64,000 nt of DNA, taken from CAZIOH01 sp964540815. GTDB taxonomy: Bacteria > Myxococcota_A > Polyangia > Fen-1088. The notes under the pieces are model-generated. The model saw nothing but the letters and a program-made list of their open reading frames with translations. It was not told where the DNA came from and did not search any database. The position numbers and the translations under genes are program-made. Each line of letters starts with the position of its first letter. The first letter of the stretch is position 1. Where the stretch lies: NCBI GenBank assembly GCA_964540815.1, contig CAZIOH010000010.1, positions 34,089 to 98,088 of the forward strand, read 5' to 3'. This document shows positions 17,783 to 32,935 of this stretch, in pieces.

Positions 17783-19273
17783 ATGAGTTTCGGCCACATG
17801 GTTGCCATCAACACCACAGCCAGCCCCTCCAGCCCCTCTGGCTCCACCTCCGCGTCGCCGCCGCTCGACACACCGAGCCGCCGCGGCCCCTTCGCCCTCA
17901 TGACCACCCTCTTCTTCCTCTGGGGGTTCATGACGGTGTTCAACGACATCCTGATCCCCCGGTTCAAGGATGCGTTCACCTTGTCCTACTTCCAGGCCAT
18001 GCTGGTGCAGTTCGCGTTCTTCGGCGCGTACTTCCTCGGCTCGCTCGCCTACTTCATCATCTCGGTCAAGAGCGGCGATCCGATCGCGCGCATCGGTTAC
18101 AAGAACGGCATCATCCTCGGGCTCCTGATCTCGGCGGCGGGGAGCGGGCTCTTCTGGCCGGCGGCGGTCATCGAGTCCTACTGGCTCTTCCTGGTGGCCC
18201 TCTTCATGGTCGGCCTCGGGTTCGCCATGCTGCAGATCGCCGCCAACCCCTACGTCACCATCCTCGGTCCGGAGCGAACCGCGTCGAGTCGCCTCAACCT
18301 GGCCCAGGGGTTCAACTCGTTCGGCACGACGGTGGGGCCGCTGGTGGGCGGGTGGCTGATCTTCGAGTACTTCTCGCGCACGGGGGCCCACGGCGCCGAG
18401 TCGGTCAAGGTGCCTTACCTGGTCTTCTGCCTGGTCTTCGTGCTGGCGGCCGTGGCGTTCGGGTTCGTGAAGCTCCCCGAGATCGCCGGTCAGACCGGCG
18501 AGAAGATCGAGGGCGGGGTGGGAGCCTGGCGGTTCCTGCACGTCAAGCTCGGGGCGCTGGCGATCTTCTTCTACGTGGGCGGCGAGGTGGCGATCGGCAG
18601 CAGCATCATCAGCTTCCTCGGGCAGCCCGACATCGCGTCGCTCGGCAAGATGGAGGCGAGCCACTACGTGTCGGTGTTCTGGGGCGGCATGCTGATCGGG
18701 CGCTTCATGGGGGCGGCCGGGCTCAGCCTGATGTCGCCGGGCAAGAAGCGCCTGATCCTGGCGGCGATTCCGCTGGCGGGCTTCGCGGTGCTGTGGGGGG
18801 TGCGCGGGTGGGACGTGGCGCGCATGTACTGGCCGTTCCTGCTCCTGGCCTGGGTGCTGTTCCAGGTGGGACGCGGCCAGGCGGGGCGCAGCCTCATGCT
18901 CTTCGCGGCGACCGTGTCGGCGCTGCTGGCGATCGCGATCGCCGTCGGCGGCACGGTGGCGATGTGGTGCGTGGTCGGCGCGGGCCTCTTCAGCTCGATC
19001 GGCTTCACCAACATCTTCTCGCTCGCCATCGAGGGGGTCGGGATCTACAAGAGCCAGGCGGCCTCTCTCCTGGTGATGGCGATCCTGGGCGGGGCGCTCT
19101 TGCCCCCGGTCCAGGGCTACATCGCCGATGCGGAGCACAGCCTGCGCCCGTCGTTCATCCTGCCCCTCCTGGCGTACGCCTACGTGGCGTTCTACGGGTG
19201 GAAGGGCTACCGGATGGGACGGGCCGACGCATCGCTGGCAAGCGCCGAGGCGGCTCCCGCCACGTCGGCGTAG
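17783..19273 (+). CDS. FucP/GluP-type sugar transporter (MFS)
   Basis: 496 residues from ATG 17783 (a second Met at 17798 is possible). After a Ser/Pro-rich leader come twelve expected transmembrane helices. MTTLFFLWGFMTVFNDILIP, GFAMLQIAANPYV and LNLAQGFNSFGTTVGPLVGG are diagnostic of the fucose/glucose/galactose proton symporter family (FucP, GluP). Imports a hexose with protons. It reads away from the Gly-rich lipoprotein gene across 123 bases and overlaps the convergent START-like gene by 67 bases at the 3' end. Substrate is not decidable from sequence. Confidence 0.92.
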   Translation: MSFGHMVAINTTASPSSPSGSTSASPPLDTPSRRGPFALMTTLFFLWGFMTVFNDILIPRFKDAFTLSYFQAMLVQFAFFGAYFLGSLAYFIISVKSGDPIARIGYKNGIILGLLISAAGSGLFWPAAVIESYWLFLVALFMVGLGFAMLQIAANPYVTILGPERTASSRLNLAQGFNSFGTTVGPLVGGWLIFEYFSRTGAHGAESVKVPYLVFCLVFVLAAVAFGFVKLPEIAGQTGEKIEGGVGAWRFLHVKLGALAIFFYVGGEVAIGSSIISFLGQPDIASLGKMEASHYVSVFWGGMLIGRFMGAAGLSLMSPGKKRLILAAIPLAGFAVLWGVRGWDVARMYWPFLLLAWVLFQVGRGQAGRSLMLFAATVSALLAIAIAVGGTVAMWCVVGAGLFSSIGFTNIFSLAIEGVGIYKSQAASLLVMAILGGALLPPVQGYIADAEHSLRPSFILPLLAYAYVAFYGWKGYRMGRADASLASAEAAPATSA

Positions 19274-20592
19274 ACCAGCCCGAGCGCCAGGGCGTGCTCG
19301 AGGAGTGGCTCGGAGGCCACCATCCGGCGCTCGATGAAGCCAGCCGCGTCGAGGCGGGGGTGCATGCTGAGGACCACCGTGGTGGTGGCGGTGGCGGCGG
19401 GGACGGCGGAGGCGGTTGGTCGAGGCCCAGGGACAGGCGTGGGGGCCCGAGCGAAATCCCAGGCCAGGATGGCGCCGCTGATGCGGCCGGCGATGGCGCG
19501 GGCCGACAGCGGCGTCAGGCCGCCGAGCCTCCAGGTCGAGTCGAAGTCCACGAAGGCGATGTCGTCGGTGACGTCGAACAGCGTGGGATCGCCAGGACGG
19601 CGAATCACCCTCTTCCAGCCTGGAAAGGCGGTCCAGCTCTCGGGCGCCGAGAGCCGAGCGCGCGTCTCGTCCTCGGGACGGGCCACGCTCACCATGGCCG
19701 AGGCGAACGCCAGCCGACCGTTCTCGCGGCGGCGAACGCGCAGCACCGTGCCGCGCGCCCGCAGGTTCTCGAGGCCAGGCGCGAACAGATCGTCGCCGCG
19801 GAGGCTATCGGGCGCCTGCGGCACGCCGGTCGGGCGCTGCACCGGCGCGCCCGGGTCCACTCCGGCCCGCGTGGCGACGGCGCGCAGCGACACCCAGTCG
19901 ATGGCCGCCGCCATGGCGGTTGCGGCGTAGGGATCGTGCCTGGCCAGCCGGCGGATGAGCCAGTTGGTCGACGCGAAGGCGAGCTGGCTCTCGCAGGTGA
20001 CGACCGTGCCCGTGGTGCCGGGATCGGCGGTGGCACGAAAGCGAATCCACCCCGGGGAGAAGGCTCCGTCCACCAGCTGGAAGTCCACCGCGTCTCCGCG
20101 CCGCGCGACCCAGGCCCGGCCGGACAGGTTGAAGAAGGGAATCTCGAGCTCCCAGGCAAGAAGGCGGAGCTCCACCGGGCCGGGTGAAGGTGAAGGTGAA
20201 GGGGAGGGTGTAGGCGACTTCGCAGGCGCGGGCACAGGCGCCGGCGCCGTGGTCGAGGCCACCACCTCGGCGCGGATCAAGGACGGCAAGGCCGCACGCA
20301 GAGCGCGTGGATCGAGCAGCACGGCCATCACTTGCTCGGGGCCGATCCTCGGGAGGAGGGTCGCACCGAAGATGCGAGGCGACGCAGGGGGTGGCGTGAT
20401 CGCGGACGACACGCGGGGCACGACCAGGATGTCCTGCAGCGGGGTCAGCGCCGCCCGCACGACGCTGGCGTCGAGTCGATCGCCGGCCTCGGTGAGCGGC
20501 GCGCCCTCGGCGTGCCGGGGTCCTCGCGGGGGCAGGCCCACCGTCGCAGACGCCAGGAATACCCCGACACCTATCGGACCGACGACCGCCAC
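19207..20592 (-). CDS. Exported protein with SRPBCC/START-like segments
   Basis: 461 residues from GTG 20592; no ATG is available in frame. The leader VGPIGVGVFLASATVG looks like a signal or anchor. A short PSPSPSPSP repeat (GGTGAA-type satellite at about 20183-20207) splits the first half. The segments MAVLLDPRALRAALPSLIRA ... GWIRFRATADPGTTG and WTAFPGWKRVIRRPGD ... FVDFDSTWRL look like two START/polyketide-cyclase-like folds; this is my inference from pattern, not a firm match. It lies downstream of the dehydratase/activase pair on the same strand, with a palindromic repeat between, and its 3' end overlaps the sugar-transporter gene by 67 bases. Confidence 0.6.
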   Translation of the reverse strand: MAVVGPIGVGVFLASATVGLPPRGPRHAEGAPLTEAGDRLDASVVRAALTPLQDILVVPRVSSAITPPPASPRIFGATLLPRIGPEQVMAVLLDPRALRAALPSLIRAEVVASTTAPAPVPAPAKSPTPSPSPSPSPGPVELRLLAWELEIPFFNLSGRAWVARRGDAVDFQLVDGAFSPGWIRFRATADPGTTGTVVTCESQLAFASTNWLIRRLARHDPYAATAMAAAIDWVSLRAVATRAGVDPGAPVQRPTGVPQAPDSLRGDDLFAPGLENLRARGTVLRVRRRENGRLAFASAMVSVARPEDETRARLSAPESWTAFPGWKRVIRRPGDPTLFDVTDDIAFVDFDSTWRLGGLTPLSARAIAGRISGAILAWDFARAPTPVPGPRPTASAVPAATATTTVVLSMHPRLDAAGFIERRMVASEPLLEHALALGLVYADVAGAASALASDASARPIR

Positions 20593-20656
20593 GGGCGGGC
20601 GCGTCGGTCTGCCATGGAGGTACCTCGCGGTGCGGGCTCGGATTGAAATGGGGCCC

Positions 20657-20694
20657 CTCTCCCTGACCCTCCCCCGCTTCGCGGAGGGAGGGGA
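20657..20694. repeat. GC-rich palindromic repeat, copy 1
   Basis: CCCCTCTCC followed by CCCCCGC-TT-CGCGG and GGGAGGGG. It shares the CCCCTCTCC...GGAG(A)GGGG frame with copies at 51617-51660 and 60364-60399, all intergenic. Here it lies between the dehydratase stop and the START-like gene. Confidence 0.55.
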
Positions 20695-20717
20695 TGAGAC
20701 GCGAGCGAGGCCGGCAG

Positions 20718-22724
<2,007 letters not shown>

Positions 22725-22742
22725 GCTCGGTCTCCTCAATGA

Positions 22743-26651
<3,909 letters not shown>

Positions 26652-26839
26652 CAGGGACCTGAACCTATCTCGCCAGAGGCGCCGTCTGGTTGCCTCGCGG
26701 GAGAACGATTGCCCACGGCCGGAAGACCTTCATTCGCCGCCGGCCATACGCGCGCACGCCCGAACCGTGCGTCGCTCCCCGAGGAAAAAACCCGCAAAAT
26801 TCCGACAAGCGATGAAAGTAGGTCGCCGTTGCGGCGAAG

Positions 26840-27505
26840 TCAACCTTCGGGCTCGGCATCGGGCGAGCCGAACGCCGAAGGCAGGAGCGCGTCTGTTTCG
26901 GAAGTGTTGCCGACGGTGGCGAGCACGGACTGGACGGGCGCGTGCTGCCAGTGCTGAAGGTGATTTCGCGTGGACGTCAGCGTGCGGGGGGTCATGCGGT
27001 CCACGCAGAGGACGCCGTGCAAATGGTCAATCTCGTGTTGCAAGATCCTCGCCGGCCAGCCCTCGGCGGTGAGCGAGAACGCGTGGCCCTGGTGATCGAG
27101 GGCGTCCACCCGCACGGCATGGGCCCGAGGCACCACCATCATGAAGTCGGCGAAGCTCAGGCAACCCTCGAAGAAGGCCACCGGAGCTCGATCGAGGAAG
27201 GTCAGCCGGGGATTGACCAGGACCTGGAACGGAAGCGGCTTGCGGAGGCGCGCCTGGCGCTCGTCGACCGAGAGGCGCTCGACGTACTCGGGGCGGTCCT
27301 CGACCACCACGATCTGCAGGGCGTGGCCCACCTGGGGTGCCGCCAGTCCCACGCCGGGGGCGTCGCGCATGGTCTCCCGCATCTCCTCGATGAGGCGCGC
27401 CGTCTCGGGAGCCCGCACCTCGTGACCGGTGAGGGCGCGGGCGGTCTGGCGCAGGACCGGGTGGCCCACCTGGACGATCTTCAGAACGCTCGGCGTCGGA
27501 GTCAT
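26840..27505 (-). CDS. def: Peptide deformylase
   Basis: Removes the formyl group from nascent proteins. 221 residues from ATG 27505. Motif 1 is GVGLAAPQ (51-58), motif 2 EGCLS (113-117, metal Cys) and motif 3 HEIDH (157-161, metal His and catalytic Glu). It carries a 40-residue C-terminal tail rich in Thr/Ser/Gln not present in short deformylases. The 188 bases between its stop and the activase start hold a short CGCCG-CAA-CGGCG hairpin. Confidence 0.93.
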   Translation of the reverse strand: MTPTPSVLKIVQVGHPVLRQTARALTGHEVRAPETARLIEEMRETMRDAPGVGLAAPQVGHALQIVVVEDRPEYVERLSVDERQARLRKPLPFQVLVNPRLTFLDRAPVAFFEGCLSFADFMMVVPRAHAVRVDALDHQGHAFSLTAEGWPARILQHEIDHLHGVLCVDRMTPRTLTSTRNHLQHWQHAPVQSVLATVGNTSETDALLPSAFGSPDAEPEG

Positions 27506-27699
27506 GGCCGCGACTCTTCCAGAAAGGCCCGTCGGGCGCCATCCGCCGTGAGGCGGCGCCGGGTGTCGTGGGGCGTCGGAGGGCGATTCGCCCGGGAGCC
27601 ACGATGTGGATATCATGCGGTGGCTTCAGGCGCTCCAGCCCGGTCATCGGGTCTGGCCAGATCCTCCGTGCTCCCTCCCGCCCCAGCGAAAGGTTTGGC

Positions 27700-28818
27700 A
27701 TGCCAGCAATCGTCCTGCATCGGTCGCGGCAGTGGTCGCGGCAGTGGTCGCGGCGGTGTCTTCCCATCGGGCTGCTGGTCGGGCTCGGCGGTGCATTCGG
27801 CTGCGGCACCAGCAAGGGCCTCGAGGTGCAGAAGATCGAGGTCGTGACCATGCCCCCGGCCAACGTCGCGCTGTACATGAAGATCTCGCGCGACGACGGG
27901 CAACCCGTGATGCTCAAGGCCTCGGACTTCAACGTGTACGAGGACGGGAAGCCCGTGAAGAAGGCCAAACGAGCGCTCCTGCCGCCGCAGTCGGCGGTGG
28001 ATCGCATGATCCTGGTGCTGGTCGACATCAGTGGTCCCTTGATGGGCTCGGAGTATCTGTCCTCGCTGTTCGATGCCTTGCGAAACCTCGTCGATCGGGT
28101 CGGCGACGATGCGCGGGTCGCGATCGGGGGCTTCGATGGCGACGGAGTCACCCTCTACGTGGGCTTCGACGACGAGGATCCTGGTCCGGGCCTCGCCAGC
28201 ATGCAGAAGGTCCGCACCAAGAATCACAGCGTCGACCTGTGGGGAGCTTTCCTCACCGGGCTCGACCGGCTGAACGAGGCGGCCAAGCAGTCCGAGCTTC
28301 CCCACCAGGAGCTGACCCTGGTCGTGGTCACCGACCGCCGGGACAAGGCCGGACGTCACTCGAAGGAGGACGTTCTGGCCCGGGTCCAGAAGTCCCCGGC
28401 CGAGGTCTACACCATCGGGATCGGGGACGCGGTCGCCACCGAGGAGCTGGAGGCGGTTGGCAAGTCGGGGGCTCTCGTGGCCGAGAAGACCCGGGAGCTC
28501 GACCGTCCCTTCGCCGAGGTCTCCGAGAAGATCGAGGCGAGGCTCGGACAGGACTACGTGTTCTCGTACTGCTCGTCGAAGCGCGAGGGCGGTGGCCGCA
28601 AGGACAGCAACAAGTCCCTCAAGCACGCGGTCGAGATCCGCATCCAGAGCGCCCACTGGCGCGGGACCACGGAGCACGAGTTTTCGGCCAAGGGATTCGG
28701 CAAGGGAACCTGCGACCCGAACGTCGACATCCCCTTCGGCACCAAGCCGGCCTCCGCGCACGCCAAGAAGAAGCCCAAGGCCACCGAGCCGGAAGCGGAG
28801 GCGGATTCGGAGAGCTGA
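27700..28818 (+). CDS. VWA-like lipoprotein
   Basis: 372 residues from ATG 27700 with AAAGG upstream. A twice-repeated SRQW (encoded by a 12-base repeat at about 27722-27757) leads to a lipoprotein signal, GGAFGC with the lipid Cys near 28. The middle (DRMILVLVDISGPLMGSE, DDARVAIGGFDGDG, LTLVVVTDRRDKAGRHS, VYTIGIGDAV) has the alternating beta/alpha pattern of a von Willebrand A domain. The metal motif DxSxS reads DISGP, so the second Ser is missing. The C-terminus is Lys/Glu-rich. Likely a surface-attached binding protein. Confidence 0.8.
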   Translation: MPAIVLHRSRQWSRQWSRRCLPIGLLVGLGGAFGCGTSKGLEVQKIEVVTMPPANVALYMKISRDDGQPVMLKASDFNVYEDGKPVKKAKRALLPPQSAVDRMILVLVDISGPLMGSEYLSSLFDALRNLVDRVGDDARVAIGGFDGDGVTLYVGFDDEDPGPGLASMQKVRTKNHSVDLWGAFLTGLDRLNEAAKQSELPHQELTLVVVTDRRDKAGRHSKEDVLARVQKSPAEVYTIGIGDAVATEELEAVGKSGALVAEKTRELDRPFAEVSEKIEARLGQDYVFSYCSSKREGGGRKDSNKSLKHAVEIRIQSAHWRGTTEHEFSAKGFGKGTCDPNVDIPFGTKPASAHAKKKPKATEPEAEADSES

Positions 28819-28826
28819 AGGGCGGA

Positions 28827-29198
28827 TCAGTCGTTGGGGACGAGCTCGACGACGTATTCTTCACCGTCGTCGTCGGCGGGCAGGACGGGGGAGGAAGACC
28901 GGCCGCGCTGCGAGCTGCTTCTCGGGGGCGTGTCGTCGGCGACCTTGGTCACCTCGGCGACGTCGTCGGTCATCTCCAGCATCGAGGCGGCCAGCATCGC
29001 GGGGATGGGAGAGCTGAGCGTCTGCTTGCGCGAACGCGCGCCGGCGGGCGTCGGCAGCGGTGTGCGTGGCTTGGTCGCCGCCGCGGCGCCTCGCGGCTCG
29101 TGGCTTTCGCGGCCTGGTAGGCCGGACCCGCGGGCTGCCTCCGCCGGGCCCGCGGCGGATCCCGGGTCGGGCAACTTCGGTCGCGAGAAGAGCGCCAT
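28827..29198 (-). CDS. Small hypothetical protein
   Basis: 123 residues from ATG 29198; GGAG lies a few bases upstream. The sequence is Ala/Pro/Arg-rich and low-complexity up to about residue 60, with a more ordered acidic end (MLEMTDDVAEVTKV, then DDDGEEYVVELVPND). No family recognised. It is convergent with the VWA-like gene (8 bases between stops) and downstream of argF on the same strand. Confidence 0.5.
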   Translation of the reverse strand: MALFSRPKLPDPGSAAGPAEAARGSGLPGRESHEPRGAAAATKPRTPLPTPAGARSRKQTLSSPIPAMLAASMLEMTDDVAEVTKVADDTPPRSSSQRGRSSSPVLPADDDGEEYVVELVPND

Positions 29199-29309
29199 AT
29201 CTCCAGGCCCATCGGCGGCTCGCCGCGCGAGCTTGAGCCGACGAGAACCGCACTCTAGTTCACTGGTGAAGGGGCCAGGTCATACACGAACCTTCGGTGA
29301 ACCTGCCCG

Positions 29310-30248
29310 TCAGAGCAGCCATTCGAGCAAGGCCTTCTGGGCGTGCAGCCGATTTTCGGCTTGCTCCCAGACGGCGCTCTGACGGCTCTCGATCACCTCG
29401 TCGGTGATCTCCTCGCCCCGGTGGGCCGGCAGACAGTGCAGGACGATGGCCTGGGGATCGGCGAGCCCGAGCAGGCGCCCGTCGAGGCTGAACCCGGCGA
29501 AGGCGCGCAGGCGCTCCTGCTTCTGGTCCTCCTGCCCCATCGACACGAACACGTCGGTGGACAGGACGTGGCGCCCGCGCACCGCGTCGGCCGGATCCTC
29601 GTGGAACACGATGTGACCGCGCTCGGTCCCACGCGCGCGCCGCACCACGTTCTCGTCGGGCCCGTAGCCCTTCGGGCACGCCAGCGCCAGGTCGAGCCCC
29701 AGGATGCCCGCCGCCTCGATCCAGGAGTTGGCCATGTTGTTGCCGTCGCCGATCCACGCATACTTCACCTCGCGCAGGGTCTCGCCGACATCGCGCCCGG
29801 GCCGGGCGAATCGCTGTCCCACGGTCTGCAGATCGGCCAGCACCTGGCACGGGTGCAGGAGATCCGTGAGGCCGTTGATGACCGGCACGCGCGCATAGTG
29901 CGCGAGCTCGAGCGCGCGCTCCTGCGCGAAGGTGCGGATCATGATGGCGTGGCAGTACCCGGAGAGCACCCGGGCCGTGTCGCGGATCGGCTCCCCGCGC
30001 TCGAGTTGCGAGCCCTGCATCCCGAGGTAGAGCCCGTGCCCGCCGAGCTCGAACATCGCGATCTCGAAGCTGGCGCGCGTGCGGGTCGAGGCCTTCTCGA
30101 AGACCATGCCGAGCACCCGCCCCGGGCGGGTGGCGTGGGCCTCACGCAGGTTTCGGAGCAGGCGAAACTCGTCGGCGCGCCTCAGGAGCGACTCGATTCC
30201 TCCGTCCGGTAGATCCCAGAAGCTGAGGAGGTGTCGGACCTCAGACAT
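29310..30248 (-). CDS. argF: Ornithine carbamoyltransferase
   Basis: Makes citrulline from ornithine and carbamoyl phosphate in arginine synthesis. 312 residues, normal length. STRTR (54-58) binds carbamoyl phosphate, HPCQ (132-135) is the ornithine loop, HCLPAHRGEE (271-280) the C-terminal site; TDVFVSMGQE is the SMG loop. Its start overlaps the argD stop by 8 bases, so argD and argF are one operon. Confidence 0.95.
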   Translation of the reverse strand: MSEVRHLLSFWDLPDGGIESLLRRADEFRLLRNLREAHATRPGRVLGMVFEKASTRTRASFEIAMFELGGHGLYLGMQGSQLERGEPIRDTARVLSGYCHAIMIRTFAQERALELAHYARVPVINGLTDLLHPCQVLADLQTVGQRFARPGRDVGETLREVKYAWIGDGNNMANSWIEAAGILGLDLALACPKGYGPDENVVRRARGTERGHIVFHEDPADAVRGRHVLSTDVFVSMGQEDQKQERLRAFAGFSLDGRLLGLADPQAIVLHCLPAHRGEEITDEVIESRQSAVWEQAENRLHAQKALLEWLL

Positions 30249-31446
30249 CGGCCAGGACCCCGTCGAGAATCGCCAGCGCCTCGTCGATCTCGGCCTTGGC
30301 CACGATCAGCGGCGGCACGAAGCGGATCACGTTCCCTCCCACCACCGAGAGCAGGAGCCCGCGCTCGCGCGCGCGGGCCACGACCGGGGTCGCGTCCCCA
30401 TCGAGCACCAGCCCCTGCAGGAGCCCTCGGCCCCGTGCGCCGCGGGTCTTGGGTCGGCGCCGCTCGGCCATGCGGGTCAGGGAATTGGCGAGGTAGGATC
30501 CCGCCTCCCGGCAGCGCTCCAGCAGCGCGAGGCGATCGATGGCCTCCTGCACGTAGAGCGCGGCCGCCATGGCAAAGGGATTGCCACCGAAGGTGGAGGC
30601 GTGGGTGCCGGGCTCGAACCCCCGCGCGACCTCCTCGCCGGCCAGCATGGCCCCGACCGGCACCCCACCGCCGAGGCCCTTGGCCAGCGTGATGATGTCG
30701 GGCACCACCCGCTCCTTCTCGAATCCGTAGAAGGTCCCGGTGCGTCCCACGCCGGTCTGCACCTCGTCGAAGATCAGCACGGTGCCGGTCTCGGTGCAGC
30801 GCCGGCGCAGCTCCTGGAGGTAGCCGGGGGGCGGCAGGTGGATCCCGCCCTCGGCCTGGATGGGCTCGATGATCACCGCGCAGGTCTGGTCGGTGACCTG
30901 GGTGCGCACCGCCTCGACGTCGCCGAACGGCAGGAACCGCACCGGTCCGAAGAGCGGGCCGAAGCCCTCGCGGTACTTCTGCTGCCCGGTCACCGACAGC
31001 GCCCCCACGGTGCGGCCGTGGAAGCTGCTCTCGAAGGCCACGATCTCGGTGCGCGACGATCGGCCCTGGGTGGTCACCTGGTAGCGGCGCGCGAGCTTGA
31101 GCGCGGCCTCGTTGGCCTCGGTGCCGGAGTTGCAGAAGAAGGCCCGCCCGGGGAATCCGCGGCGCACCAGGGCGTCCGCCAGGCGGACCTGATTCTCGAC
31201 GAAGTAGAGGTTCGAGGTGTGGATCAGGCGGCGCGCCTGCTCGCCGAGCGTCTGCGCCAGCCCCGGATCGCCGTGGCCGAGCACGCAGACGGCGATGCCG
31301 GCGGTCATGTCGAGGTAACGGCGTCCGGTCGTGTCCCAGAGGATGCAGCCCTCGCCGCGCGCCATCGCCAGGGGCGCCTGGCGGTAGTTGTTGAGCAGGA
31401 GGCGTCGTCCAGCCTCGATGAGTGCGTCGTCTTGGGTGCTCGCCAT
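30241..31446 (-). CDS. argD: Acetylornithine aminotransferase
   Basis: Class III PLP aminotransferase, 401 residues from ATG 31446. NSGTEANEAALKLAR is the cofactor-phosphate loop, FDEVQTG (Asp227) holds the pyridine nitrogen, and Lys256 in ITLAKGLGGG is the Schiff-base Lys. Followed directly by argF (8-base overlap), which supports acetylornithine/succinyldiaminopimelate activity over other class III members. A GH30 gene ends 29 bases upstream on the same strand. Confidence 0.93.
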   Translation of the reverse strand: MASTQDDALIEAGRRLLLNNYRQAPLAMARGEGCILWDTTGRRYLDMTAGIAVCVLGHGDPGLAQTLGEQARRLIHTSNLYFVENQVRLADALVRRGFPGRAFFCNSGTEANEAALKLARRYQVTTQGRSSRTEIVAFESSFHGRTVGALSVTGQQKYREGFGPLFGPVRFLPFGDVEAVRTQVTDQTCAVIIEPIQAEGGIHLPPPGYLQELRRRCTETGTVLIFDEVQTGVGRTGTFYGFEKERVVPDIITLAKGLGGGVPVGAMLAGEEVARGFEPGTHASTFGGNPFAMAAALYVQEAIDRLALLERCREAGSYLANSLTRMAERRRPKTRGARGRGLLQGLVLDGDATPVVARARERGLLLSVVGGNVIRFVPPLIVAKAEIDEALAILDGVLADV

Positions 31447-31475
31447 GGAACGCGCGACTCTATCAAATTCCGCGC

Positions 31476-32888
31476 CTACCGCTGGCCGGCCACCTGCTGA
31501 TCCGCCTGCTGACCCGCCTGTTGACCAACGAAGGTCGTGACGCTCTGGGCGTCGAGGGTGGCGGCGAGCCGCGCGCCGCTGAGCGGGAGCGCGGCGCGGG
31601 CCGCGAGGTCGTCGCTCTGCGACGTGACCCAGGGGGTGAGGGCGCACGGCGAGGCCCCGGTCACGAAGATGGAGACGTCGGTGGGTGCGGCGTTGGCGTT
31701 GATCGCGGTGATCACCAGCGTGCCGTCGGTGGGGTGACGGTACGCCGTGAGCTGGACGCCGGCCGGGGGTGCGGCGCCCGCCGCGGTGCCGATGCGCAGG
31801 AAGCCGGGGCGCACGAACTTGCTGAAGTTTCCGAGCACGTAGAGCCGCTTGGTGGGCTGGCCCGTGGTCTTGTCCCACAGCGCCCCGTTGCCGACCGAGC
31901 TCGGGTAGACCCACCAGTAGTGCCAGGCGTTGACGCTCGCGATGGTGAGCGCGTCGTGGATCAGCTTGGCCACCCGCAGCCCGCTCTTGATCCCGGGATC
32001 GGCGGCGGCGGTCTGATCGTACATCTCGGTCTGCCAGAGCTCCTTGCCGGCCTGGGCGGCGGCCGGGTAGGCGAGGGGATTGCAGCCGTAGGCATGGGTG
32101 GCGATGATCGACGTGAAGGCGGCGGCGGTCGGGTCGGCGAGGAGGGGATCGGCCAGCGCCTTGAACCCGCACCAGTTCTGGCTCTCGGGGCCGAGGATCT
32201 TCACCCCGCTGCCCGCCAGGGCCGGGCCGAGCGCGCTCGCGATGAACGTCGCCAGCGTGGCGCCGGTGTAGCTGCAGGACTCGTAGGTCGAGACCTTGGC
32301 GTCGGGCTCGTTCTGGGCGGAGATGGCCAGCAGGTCGACCCCGCTCGACTTCATCAGGTCGACGAAGCTTTTGAGGGTGGCCGCCCAGGCCGGTCCATCG
32401 GTCAAGGTGCCCCCGATGACGTCGTGGTTGGACTTGTCGGCGGCGGGCGGGGACCACGGCGTGGCCCAGACGGAGGCCCCGCGCTCCTGCGCGAGCCGGG
32501 CGATGCTGGTCTCGGTGGTGGTGCCGTCCGGGGCGATGCGAATGCGGTGCAGGGACAGCCCGACCCCGGCGGTCGGGGAGAACAGCAGGTCGGCGTCCGC
32601 CGTGCTCATGGTCGACGACCACGCGGTGGAGGCCCCGAACCCCGAGATCTTCTGCCGCACATCACCAAGCGACACGATCACGTCCCCCGGCGCCGCCACC
32701 CCCACCGTGCACCCCCCCGCCACGTCATCGCCCCCGCCCCCTCCTCCCTGGTCCGACGAACCCGCCCCCGCCCCTCCTGCCCCGAATGTCGCCCCGCCAC
32801 CACCCGCGACCGACTCCCGGCTCGCCCCCCGCCCCGCACACCCCAAAAACACCACACCCGACACCATCAAGGCCCGCTCGAGCCGCAT
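31476..32888 (-). CDS. GH30-family glycoside hydrolase lipoprotein
   Basis: Read from ATG 32888 (TTG 32906 is also in frame): 470 residues. The lipobox is FLGC (Cys17), followed by a Gly/Ser/Asp linker. The catalytic module starts at about residue 70; SAQNEPD has the acid/base Glu194 and LWQTEMYD the nucleophile Glu288, the GH30 pattern (xylanase, glucuronoxylanase or galactanase-like). FGASTAW at its start is also typical. The C-terminal beta-sandwich ends with a QQAGQQADQQ tail. It probably degrades plant or microbial polysaccharide at the cell surface. Precise substrate unknown. Confidence 0.86.
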   Translation of the reverse strand: MRLERALMVSGVVFLGCAGRGASRESVAGGGGATFGAGGAGAGSSDQGGGGGGDDVAGGCTVGVAAPGDVIVSLGDVRQKISGFGASTAWSSTMSTADADLLFSPTAGVGLSLHRIRIAPDGTTTETSIARLAQERGASVWATPWSPPAADKSNHDVIGGTLTDGPAWAATLKSFVDLMKSSGVDLLAISAQNEPDAKVSTYESCSYTGATLATFIASALGPALAGSGVKILGPESQNWCGFKALADPLLADPTAAAFTSIIATHAYGCNPLAYPAAAQAGKELWQTEMYDQTAAADPGIKSGLRVAKLIHDALTIASVNAWHYWWVYPSSVGNGALWDKTTGQPTKRLYVLGNFSKFVRPGFLRIGTAAGAAPPAGVQLTAYRHPTDGTLVITAINANAAPTDVSIFVTGASPCALTPWVTSQSDDLAARAALPLSGARLAATLDAQSVTTFVGQQAGQQADQQVAGQR

Positions 32889-32935
32889 CTGTATCGCGCT
32901 ACTCAATCGGCGCGCATCCTACCCGATCCCCATCG

